From contig CM043799.1 in the NCBI GenBank assembly GCA_023974075.1, positions 9,449,250-9,513,249 on the forward strand: a stretch of DNA of 64,000 nt. Reading direction: 5' to 3'. Under the pieces are notes generated by a model. It saw only the letters and a program-made list of their open reading frames with translations, did not search any database and was not told where the DNA came from. Numbering within the stretch: the first letter of the stretch is position 1; each line of letters starts with the position of its first letter. This DNA is from Chaenocephalus aceratus (Eukaryota; Chordata; Actinopteri; Perciformes; Channichthyidae). A program made the position numbers and the translations under genes. Shown here in pieces: positions 55,205-64,000 of this stretch.

Positions 55205-58200
55205 TCAGCAGGGGCCCACCCCATGCCGATCATGGACCCGTACGGGTAGGTGTCTGAAACGAAGCGCTACATCTGTAAGAAGGGCCAGATTCGCAGCATG
55301 GTATGCAAGTAGCAGTGTCTTGAAGTGGATTCTAGCAGTTACTGGAAGCCAGTGAAGTGAGCGGAGGAGGGGAGTGGTGTGGGAAAATGTAGGAAGGTTG
55401 AAGACCAGACGAGCCGCAGCATTCTGGATGAACTGCAGAGGTTGGATGGCACATGCTGGTAGACCAGCCAGTAGGGAGTTGCAGTAGTCTAGGCGTGAGG
55501 TGACGAGAGCCTGGACCAGAACCTGCGTGGCTTTCTGGGTCAGCTGGGGACGTATCCTCCTGATGTTGTAAAGCGTGTATCTGCAGCAACGGGTTGTAGC
55601 AGCGATGTTTTCAGTGAAGGACAGTTTGTTATCTAGGATCACACCCAGATTCCTTGCAGTCTGAGTCGGGGAAACAACAGAGGTGCCGATGTTGATTGTC
55701 AGGTCAAGAGTGGGACAATCTTTTCCCGGAAGGAAAAGCAGTTCAGTCTTGTCAAGGTTGAGCTTGAGGTGATGAGCAGACATCCACTGAGAGATGTCAG
55801 CTAGACAAGTAGAGATGCGTGCGACGACCTGGGTCTCTGAGCGGGGAAAGGACAGAATTAATTGGGTGTCGTCAGCGTAGCAGTGGTATGAAAAACCATG
55901 CGGGCTAATGACTGATCCGAGCGAGCTTGTGTACAGGGGGAAGAGGAGGGGACCAAGAACAGAGCCCTGAGGGACCCCTGTAGTTAATTGACAAGGGTCA
56001 AACTCGGACCCTCTCCAAGTTACCCTGTAGGTACAGGTCTTTGAGGTATGAGGTGATGAGGGAAAGTGCAGAGCCTGAAACTCCAAGTTCTTGGAGAGTG
56101 CGAAGGAGAATCTGATGGTTCACCGTGTCAAATGCAGCAGACAGGTCCAACAGGATGATGACAGAGGAGAGGGATGCTGCTTTGGCAGTGTGCAGTTCCT
56201 CAGTGACAGCAATGAGAGCAGTTTCTGTGGAGTGACCTGCCTTGAAACCAGACTGGTGCGGATCCAGAAGGTTGTTCTGATGGAGATAACAGGAGAGTTG
56301 TTTAAAGACAGCGCGTTCAAGTGTTTTAGAAAGGAACGGGAGGAGAGAGACAGGCCTGTAGTTTATAACATCAGACGGGTTGAGAGTGGGTTTCTTTAGG
56401 AGAGGGTTTACTCTTGCCTCCTTGAGACTATTTGGAAAGTGACCAGAAGTTAGAGAAGTGTTGATGAAATGGGTGAGAAACGGTAGAATATCAGGAGCGA
56501 TAGTCTGAAGGAGGTTTGAGGGGATAGGGTCCAGAGGACAGGTGGTAGGGCGAGCAGAGGTAATGAGGGTAAGAACCTCACTTGGAGAGAGAGGGGAAAA
56601 GGAGGTTAGTGTGTGGGTGAAAGGAGGGTCTGGTGACCCAGCGGTGAGTAAAGGTGAGTCAGAAAAAGAAGAGCGAATATCATCAACCTTTTTTTCAAAG
56701 TGGTTAACAAAGTCGCTTGACAGAAGGGAGGAGGGGGAAGGGGCTTTGGGAGGGTCCAAGAGGGTGGAGAAGATGGAAAATAGTTTTTTAGGATTGGAAT
56801 AGGAAGATTGGATCTTATCTTGAAAGAAAGTGCTTTTTGCCTGAGAGATCGAAGCAGAGAAAGAGGAGAGGAGAGCCTGATAGGTTAGGAGGTCGTCATG
56901 GTGTTTGGATTTCCACCGTTTCCGCTCTGCTGCCCTAAGGACGGTTCTATTAGCACGCAGTGCGTCATTTAGCCAGGGAGCAGGAGGGGACTGACGAGCC
57001 TGCTGAGATGTGAGAGGACAGAGAGAGTCCAGAGAGGATGAGAGAGTAGAGTTTCAGCAGCAGAGTTTGGAGGCAGGAGTTGGAACGAGTCAGAGGAAGG
57101 GAGGGCTGAGAGCACCGATGAGGCAAAGGTAGAGGGGGAGAGGGAACTAAGGTTACGGCGGACAGGTGCAGGATGAGAAGAGATTAGTTTGTTATGTTTG
57201 GAAAGGGGTATAGAGAATGAAATGAAGAAGTGATCGGATGTGTGGAGCGGGTTTACAAAGAGGTTAGAAGTAGTGCAGTTCCTTGAGAATATGAGATCAA
57301 GGACATTGCCAGCTTTATGAGTTGGTGGGGATGGAGACAGTGAGAAAGCAAAGGCGGTTAACAGAGATGTTAGTTCGTCTATCTTCCCTGTCTGGAGGTT
57401 GAAGTCTCCGAGAAGTACAGCGGGAGGGCCAGTTTCAGTGATGTGTGAGAGGAGATTATCTAATTCCTCCAAGAAGTCTCCCAAGGCGCCTGGTGGACGG
57501 TAGAGAACAACAATGGTTAATTGTATAGGATGGGTTACTGTGACGGCATGGAATTCAAAGGTGGAAGGAGTGAAGTTAGGTAGCTTGAAGACGGAAAAGC
57601 TCCATTTTGGAGAGAGCAGGAGACCAGTGCCACCTCCTCTGCCAGTGGGTCTGGGTGTATGGGAGAAGGAATATGCTGTGGAGAGAGCTGCTGGGGTGGA
57701 TGTGTTGAATGGAGTAATCCAGGTCTCAGTGAGAGCAAGGAAATCCAGGGTCTGCAGGGAGGCGTAGCCAGAGATGAAGTCAGCCTTAGGAACAGCTGAC
57801 TGGCAGTTCCACAGGCCACCTGAAACTAGATGTTGGATCTCAGTGGAGCATGTGGGATAGACGAGAGCAGGCCGGTTATATCGATTACGAGATACACGGG
57901 GCCAGTGATAATTGCAAGAAGACACATGAACAGGAATGGAGAAAATACACATGATTATAGCATGAGGGGCTAGAAAACTAAAGAAAAGAAAAGAAAACAC
58001 CAGCGGTAATTAGCTCAATCAGAGGAGGATTTGCCTCCGATTTGCCACCCTTGTGACTCCCGCAGGACTCCAATGTCTGACGCTGAAGCTGACGCTCCAG
58101 GAAAGAGCTACCTAAAATGGACGCCTGATTGCTGAGTTCTCACAGCTGTGGGGCCACGCCCCTCTAATTAGTTAACTCTCTACAGCTGATGGGCGACAGC

Positions 58201-58440
58201 AGAGTGTCCCTGCCTATATTGTAATGCAGGGTTGAGTGACCCACTGAGACCTGTGTAACAGGTTCACTTCAGCAGATCTGAGATTTAAAATCTCTCAAAA
58301 GCGCCGTTTTAGCTACAATAACTACAGAACAATTATACAGAGTAGAATAAATGAAACAGAGAAGTCTAATTAAACAAGAATATAACTTACAGTGGTTGCT
58401 GCATCAATAGGTAGTGTTGTCACCCGGTCTAGATGCACAC
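55205..58440 (-). mobile_element. L2-clade LINE, copy C (5' complete, 3' truncated)
   Basis: On the minus strand: 5' leader (58440-58000), endonuclease frame 58000-56969 (LALTETWI, YRPPGA, LLGDFN, TSDHFF), a frameshift, RT start 56759-55998 (NYRPVSLLPFLSKTLERAV, SAAFDTVNH), another frameshift, and RT core 56086-55205 with TGVPQGSVLGPLLF and the catalytic CYADDTQLIL. It stops abruptly at 55205 after HDRHG: the last 90 or so codons and the 3' tail present in copies B and D are absent. It is the best-preserved L2 in the window; one or two frameshifts separate the three frames. Confidence 0.92.
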
Positions 58441-58632
58441 ATATGCACGCATTTGTTGCTCTGCAGCCGGCTTCGCCTTTAGTCTGTTCTCTTCTATCAG
58501 GGAAACCTGTTCCTGTATCCCTGAAAACGGCTGCTCCATGTTTCCCAAATGGCACTCCTCCCGCTTGAATTTGGCTGTCTCATACTGCAGGAATGACTTC
58601 ATAATTTCCCTCAGTTCCTCCATCGTTTTCAC
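58441..58632 (-). pseudogene. Gypsy gag N-terminal fragment
   Basis: The minus strand from 58632 reads MKTMEELREIMKSFLQYETA, then KFKREECHLGNMEQPFSGIQ. This is the short acidic/basic start seen in fish Gypsy gag proteins. It follows the LTR and primer site at the expected distance. The frame ends where the L2 5' end begins (about 58440), so the rest of the element is lost. Confidence 0.7.
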
Positions 58633-58649
58633 CTCCTCACTTGGTCAAT

Positions 58650-58667
58650 CCCACTTCTGACACCAAT
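58650..58667 (-). other. Primer-binding site (tRNA-Leu type)
   Basis: Directly after the LTR the minus strand reads ATTGGTGTCAGAAGTGGGAT. The part TGGTGTCAGAAGTGGGAT matches the 3' end of tRNA-Leu plus CCA, as recalled. Confidence 0.65.
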
Positions 58668-58936
58668 TGTGAAGCTGACCGTTGAGCGGCCCGACCAAGC
58701 AAGGAGGCAGAGGCAGAACGTCCAAAATACAACCCGGTGTGGGCATTTATTACTCACGGGCACATGACACAGCCTCAATCTGCTGTTCACGTGAGCACAG
58801 TCACCAGCCACCAGGATCTCACACACATTACCACCCACATAGGGAAACAGAGCCTAAATACCCACACACTAATCAGCAATTAGACACAGGTGAGGGGGGA
58901 AGAGACAACACAGGGCACCAGGTTACCTTCGTCACA
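58668..58936 (-). repeat. Gypsy LTR (5' LTR), same family as 45241-45622
   Basis: Starts TGTGAAGCTGACC and ends TTCGTCACA. It is shorter than the other copy because it lacks about 100 bases after GGGCACCAGG. The primer site and gag fragment beside it show it is the 5' LTR of a minus-strand element. Confidence 0.85.
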
Positions 58937-59994
58937 CCATTATTCATATCAATATAACAGATTACCAAAAATGGGATAATTCAAACCATGCCTGCAAAGA
59001 GTCCATCCTTTATAAAGGAAATTACCATTAAACGGTGGAGCTTTTCCAAGGTGTGTCTTTCAGGCAGGGGCGGATCTAGAAAAATATTCATGGGTGGCAA
59101 GAGGGTGGCAGGAGAATTTCAGGGGTGGCATCCCCTGGCAGAAGTATATGCTGATTTAATCGCAGTCATATCAATCAATGTTAAATTGGACAGCCACAAT
59201 ATTGATATTTTAACTCAATAACATTAGGTGACATTATTGTGGCACATCAGTAAAGCCTTACATATACATATATAAGGTGGCAGACATAATTTAATGAATT
59301 TTAACTGAACAATAACAGAATGAGTTTTTTTCACTCTTAGACCAGCAGGGATACCAAATCTATGAAGACTTCTGCAATAAGTACATTAATTAACTGTCTC
59401 ATCGATGTTTGTCTGTATGAATATGATAATATTAACAATCATATTATTCCTATCAGCTGTCAATAACTGTTATGATTCACATATTCAGTGTTATTATTAA
59501 ATAAACTATATTTTTTGGAGGAGTTAATGATGAATGTTCTTCAAGATGCTTGCTCACCCTCCTTCAAATTTGAAAGACAAGTAATTACTATCATATATCA
59601 AAATAATCAAAAGAACAGTTCAGCGCCCCACAACTTCATTGTAAACAGTTACAACCTGGACTTTACATCAGAAAGAACAAACATTAAAAAAGTGACTAAC
59701 TGCATCAGTTAGGGTTACAAAACGTGTATTCAGCTAAAACATATACATCGCTGCAGTTATTATCCAGTGGAAAGTCCTTACCTACTGGCCTAGTTAAATC
59801 AAAGTGGTTACTTTCTTTTGGCTGGGCAGTGTAGTTTTACACACCGTCTTATTTGACTTTCTCAGGACTTGAAACTGTTTTTTGGGGGCAGAACCCCACG
59901 AAGAAGAAAAATATTATACACAAGTAAGGTGATCATCTTAACAGTTTATTATTCTCATCGACTCATCCGTGAGCAGAGCATCAAGTTGGCATGC

Positions 59995-60135
59995 CTATAA
60001 CAGCTGAATGTGGCGATTACCATCTTGATCAGCAAAACGTCTCACAAACTTATTAAGATTTAAAGCTTTAGTTTGTTTTGATTCAATGCTGAGTACAGCC
60101 AAACTTGACAGGCTCTTCTCTATCATTGTAGACCG
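59995..60135 (-). pseudogene. hAT transposase C-terminal remnant
   Basis: The minus strand reads TMIEKSLSSLAVLSIESKQT, then KALNLNKFVRRFADQDGNR, and a stop. This matches the end of hAT dimerisation domains (RL..LA.L.IE ... LDF..LI..FA). The upstream part of the domain continues on the far side of the nested MITE (from 61062) but is degraded. Confidence 0.65.
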
Positions 60136-60139
60136 CAAA

Positions 60140-61061
60140 CAGTGGCGGCTCCAGAGTATTTGTGTTGGGTAATCTATGGTAGGGCTAACCCATACAGTGG
60201 TGGGGCTCAAGTCAGTATTTGCAATGTAATTACATACACGCTCCCCTTGACAGTGAAACGCCACGCGTGAGGTTTAGATTATTTCCCTGTCTCAATCCAA
60301 ATTGAACTGTATGAAATAAAAAGGCACATTTGTCTTGTAGTAAATAAAAAGGGCGACCTGGAGCCAATCCTGCAATTTCCCCACAAGTGAAAGAGTTGAC
60401 ATGCTGAAAACCCAACCCCTGCAGGGGGTTCTGGGGGGATTCTCCCCCAGGAGATTTTTTGAAATACTAACATAAAATACACATTCTGGTACTCTCTTGA
60501 GAAGAAAAATAAATAAATCTATTACTACACGACATATTTAAAAAAATGAATGGTATTTTAGTTTTTTGTTACTTTGTTCTGAAAGCTGAACCTGCTGCTC
60601 CTCACAGAGAGAAGAAGGAAGAAGGATGAGGGTGGATAGCCCCCATTGTTCTGTGTTTCAAAATGAAAGACAGCCCACACACCTATCAATCATCAAACCG
60701 TGGGGTCTTATTTCATTACGTGTTGATTTCTATCAACACATAATGTTGTATCGATGTATCGGGACTTCCTGCAACAACACCACGCCGTTATCGTGATTCT
60801 GATTGGCCAGAAGACATCAAAGATGTTCCATTGAGAAGTCGATCACTACGTGACAAAAGTTTTCAAAACCGTTTCTAGTCTTCGGTATTTCCAGACAAGT
60901 GGCTACTGAAATCAATCTTACTAACTGCTGTCTGTGCAATTTACTCCGCGCGAGTTGGGGGACTTTATTTTGCTTACCTTAACATCATTTTTCATGGTGG
61001 GGCTAAGCCATTTCTTGGTATGGCTGTAGCCTACCCCAGCCATACCCTGGCGCCACCACTG
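60140..61061. mobile_element. hAT-type MITE nested in the 59-62 kb hAT, 922 bp
   Basis: The ends CAGTGGCGGCTCCAGAG and ...TGGCGCCACCACTG are inverted and flanked by a perfect 8-bp duplication ACCGCAAA (60132-60139, 61062-61069). The termini resemble those of the host element, so related transposases may move both. Confidence 0.92.
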
Positions 61062-62334
61062 ACCGCAAATACCTCATTCCTTCCATCTACTTGGATCCGA
61101 AATGCTTCTCGTTTTGCGCTGTCCCCCGTTCAAATGAAATCGCCGCCAATCATATTTCCACGCTCGTTCCAGGGCCGGGGGAGGGGTTACAAGGCTCACG
61201 TCTTGTGCTGCATTCACTTGCACTCGGACATAGAGATTTTCTCTCATAAATGTCCGATGAGCCACAACCTTTTTTTCAAAACAAAGCTGCCAACTGGGGT
61301 GGCAGCTGGGGTGGCAAGGCATTTTTCTGAGGTGGCAGCAGACCCGGCGGCAGACATACATCTCTGGGCGGGCATTTGATTTACCAGGGCGGGCCCACCA
61401 CAACACTTACATTTCCTGGGAAATCGGAATTGTCAACGGGGAGGGGGGGTGCTGTTAGATGCTCGCGATTTGTCAACGAGGGGGGGGGGGGGGGGGGAGG
61501 AGAGAGGCGCTTGTGAATTGTTGAAAGAGAGGGGTTTTAGGTTGCCATAAGGCTGTTGACGGTCTTATGTATCCATTGGTTGGTTTTGTGGCACATTTGT
61601 AACGCTGTGCCAACTTGGGCAAGCACGCAGGCAAACTTGAGCGCACACAGGGTGGAGAGGTGGAGTGAGGTTGAGCGATGGAGAGAAAGGGAGAGAGAGA
61701 GATTGAGCAAGGCAGAGAGCCTGTGCAGCGGTCTGCTTGCGCACAGAGCAGGAGTTTGTGAGAGAGCCGGCTTGAGAGTACATTTCTCTTCAAAATATAA
61801 TTGATTGCCAGCTGACTTGCTTGCTGGTTGGTAACGTAGGCCTAACTGATTTCTTCTAATGTGCCTGCATCTGGCGCTGAGTTGCCATATTTCTTTCGTG
61901 AACCATTAGCAAGAGTAAACTAACTGACAGGCTGCTGTGCCGCATCTCACTCAAAATCCCACGCGACTCAACCCAGCGAAAAACAAGTCTTGCGCGCAGC
62001 CTTTCATTCAGAATTTCCTAGCAAAATAAAAAAATGATATTAAACTAATACAAAAATAAATATTAGGACAAAGCCCTACAAATAACAACAATAAACATAA
62101 TAATAAAACAATAAAAATGTGGTATTCAGCCCTGATTAAAACAACAACGGGCCCAAATCCTGGATGGGCGGGCCCAAATCCTGGATGGGCGGGCCCGGCG
62201 TCATGGGCGGGCCCCATGGGGTGGCAGCTGTAGAACCGCCACTGCTTTCAGGTTAGCAAGATTCAATTTGAAGTTTTCTAGTGTCCCCTTATTTATAGAC
62301 GCATTCATATTTTAAGCTTTTGGAATACCTATGT

Positions 62335-62763
62335 TGTAATGTTGTAAGAACTCAGACACTTAGGAGGTAGGACCCAATTGCACGACCCGGGAGACAGGTA
62401 AAGTATTGGTAAGATACTTTATTTTCCAAAACAACAAGCAAGATGAGCAAAAAATGGTCACTTTCAAATCTCTAGCTGAGATGACAAAAAACAAAATAAA
62501 AATCGCTCACGTGGTGAGGAACAAAACTTTACAATAGCACGAAGAGAACATAGACCTGACTGTGGCAAGAGACAAGACCTTCCATGGCAAAAGACAAAAA
62601 CGAACTGACAAGGAACTGGGAGACTGGGGAATTTAAACACTGGGTAACAAGACACAGGTGGGAACAACCAGGCTGACACTGATGAGCACAGGAGACACAG
62701 AAGGGGTGACAGGTGAAAACAATCAGGAAATTAGACACACCAGGGAAACTAACGACAGACAGG
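62335..62763 (-). repeat. Gypsy LTR-like fragment
   Basis: It shares GGTGACAGGTGAA...ACAATCAG and CACACCAGGGAAACTAACGA with the LTR at 2741-3107, in the same orientation. Its right side ends in CCCTAA repeats rather than the expected CGTAACA end, so it is truncated or rearranged. Confidence 0.55.
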
Positions 62764-62764
62764 A

Positions 62765-62788
62765 AACCCTAACCCTAACCCTAACCCT
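62765..62788. repeat. Short interstitial telomere-type repeat (AACCCT)4
   Basis: Four exact AACCCT units, the C-rich strand of the vertebrate telomere repeat, at the edge of an LTR fragment. Confidence 0.9.
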
Positions 62789-62859
62789 GACGGGGAAGGG
62801 GGTAGCAATAAAGATAACACCATTAAACAGTTACACAACATAACATAAATAATATCGAT

Positions 62860-63664
62860 AGCAGCGTCCCTTGCAACCACCTTGGTAACAATGAAAACGT
62901 CGCGATTTCCTGAAGTAATCTTCGTAATAACTAGCAAACTAAAGATCATGTACATCCACTGCACACATAATCTGAAATAACAACTCATATTTCTCTCATC
63001 AAATGACATCAAAACGCATTTTAATGGCCAAACTAACTTTAAAATAGGCATTTTCCACCGAGAATAAAGCGAAGTTCGGCCATGTTTTCTTTTTCTGCAG
63101 GGAGAAATTTGAAGATCACGTGACATAGACGCCAGCCATCGGAATGAATGGTGAAAAAAAACGGGGTTTGTCAAACAGAGCACATGGTGTAGTCCAAACG
63201 ATAGCTGGGGATTCTGGGTAGTGTTGTGTCTTCTGCCATCCTTTACTCAGAAAAAATATTTGTTTCTCCGAATCGAAGGGGAAAAATACAAAAGCATTGC
63301 ACACAATTTAAACCAATCAATGTTGTGTAATTAACAAGGATAATCTGGTGTTTTTTAGTCGATGAGTAGTGCAGATATCACTGTAAAATCAATCGACAGT
63401 AAGAGGAATACTTACATCCGGGTGTACAATTCCCCGTTATCCAATGGGAATGGACGCTCACATTGCCTTTAAGGGCAGCCGACACAAACGAATGCCGTGC
63501 TTCCATGAGCGTCAAATCCCGACGCAGATGGGAATACATTGCAATCAGTTGAAAGTTATTTGTGTCACTTTATGACGCTGAAGGAGCCTAGGAGCGTCAC
63601 AATTGGACCCCACGGACACTGACCAAACGTCGCTCCTGGACGCTTAGGGAGTGAGAGTGTGTTG
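62860..63664 (+). repeat. Dispersed repeat family X, copy D
   Basis: It matches copy C (35.7-36.26 kb) from GGGGTTTGTCAA through the core at 63288-63325 and the terminal arm, ending ...GTGTGTTG at 63664. The left part (62880-63060) matches copies A and B. No opposite inverted arm was found, so it is a one-ended copy. Confidence 0.75.
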
Positions 63665-63797
63665 TGTTAGCACACAGCTGAGTTTCCATTCCCCAGAACA
63701 TTGCCCATGGAGGGTTGACACAGAAAGGGCCGATTATTTACTGAGGACCCTGAACGCACCGCCGCGCGCTCTTGTGTGAGCGCGCGCTCCACCCTAA

Positions 63798-64000
63798 CGG
63801 TACGTCCACACAGCAGCTTTTCAAAAATCTTGAAAATCTTGGAGCTGGGCGTTTCTGACAGCTTGGGGATTTTTTGCGAGCAATGCGACCAACAACCAAT
63901 CACATGAATCTCCCGCCCCCGACATACAAAGCAAAAAACCCCGGGGATTTTATGCGAGCAATATATATATATATAAACTCCCCAAACAGGCGAAAACCTA
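63798..64000. mobile_element. Start of a MITE-like repeat running off the window
   Basis: GGTACGTCCACACAGCAGC resembles the terminus of a common fish MITE. The repeat is cut by the window edge. It contains a short (AT)n run at 63962-63975. A GC-rich palindrome (GCGCGCTC...GAGCGCGC) lies just before it at about 63764-63787. Confidence 0.35.

Larger units (their letters stand above)
59065..62244 (-). mobile_element. hAT transposon, 3.18 kb, degenerate, with nested hAT MITE
   Basis: The ends CAGGGGCGGATCTAGA and ...TAGAACCGCCACTG are inverted and flanked by a perfect 8-bp duplication CTTTCAGG (59057-59064, 62245-62252). The minus strand near 60135-59995 encodes a transposase C-terminus. A long G-run lies near 61481-61498, and GGGTGGC/GGCGGGCCC motifs recur near both ends. 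A 922-bp MITE interrupts it at 60140. Confidence 0.88.

Noticed and set aside
61473..61804. Overlapping frames on both strands near a G-run
   Set aside because: Low-complexity purine-rich DNA inside the 59-62 kb hAT; no family features.
62765..62788. Chromosome end
   Set aside because: Only four telomere-type units are present and ordinary sequence continues on both sides.

Overview
The window is vertebrate nuclear DNA from a ray-finned (teleost) fish. It has spliced genes with GT/AG introns and large AT-rich introns. It also carries a typical fish repeat load: L2-type LINEs, many hAT elements with 8-bp target duplications, Tc1, pogo, a Merlin-like element, and Ty3/Gypsy elements. There are no bacterial operons, CRISPR arrays or phage genes. 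Most long open frames are decayed transposons or simple repeats.

Two host genes can be supported, both on the + strand. The last three coding exons of a gamma-2-syntrophin gene (sntg2) lie at 26585-27640. About 11.6 kb downstream, a TATA box and the first three coding exons of a thyroid-peroxidase-like gene (tpo) lie at 39192-45143. SNTG2 and TPO are neighbours in the same order on human chromosome 2p25, so the synteny supports both calls. tpo runs out of view: no later exon was recognised in the 18.8 kb of repeat-filled sequence to its right.

Layout: 1-1135 L2 LINE; 2.3-4.5 kb hAT MITE plus a Gypsy LTR with a proline-rich minisatellite; 5.1-8.0 kb hAT-like repeats and a LINE; 8.9-13.4 kb a long L2 with a hAT in its 5' end; 13.9-20.6 kb two copies of an unclassified repeat family flanking a LINE interrupted by another LINE; 21.1-24.6 kb a LINE tail hit by three hAT elements; 26.6-29.7 kb the 3' end of sntg2 with two MITEs; 31.2-33.1 kb a Tc1 element split by a hAT MITE; 33.9-36.3 kb a 2.4-kb element with about 250-bp inverted repeats; 36.6-38.2 kb microsatellites; 39.2-45.1 kb tpo, with a 4.2-kb Merlin-like element (itself holding pogo and hAT pieces) in intron 1; 45.2-46.5 kb Gypsy LTR, a lysine-rich ORF and an L2 tail; 47.2-48.8 kb duplications and a palindrome; 49.4-53.3 kb a hAT holding a complete but internally deleted Gypsy element; 55.2-58.9 kb an L2 joined to a Gypsy gag and LTR; 59.1-62.2 kb nested hATs; 62.3-64.0 kb LTR fragment, short telomere-like tract and more repeats.

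No new functional system is demonstrated. The most notable objects are the Gmr1-like Gypsy derivative that keeps a SCAN-like gag but has lost almost all of pol, the lysine-rich ORF wedged between an L2 tail and a Gypsy LTR, and the long-TIR family with 7-bp target duplications.
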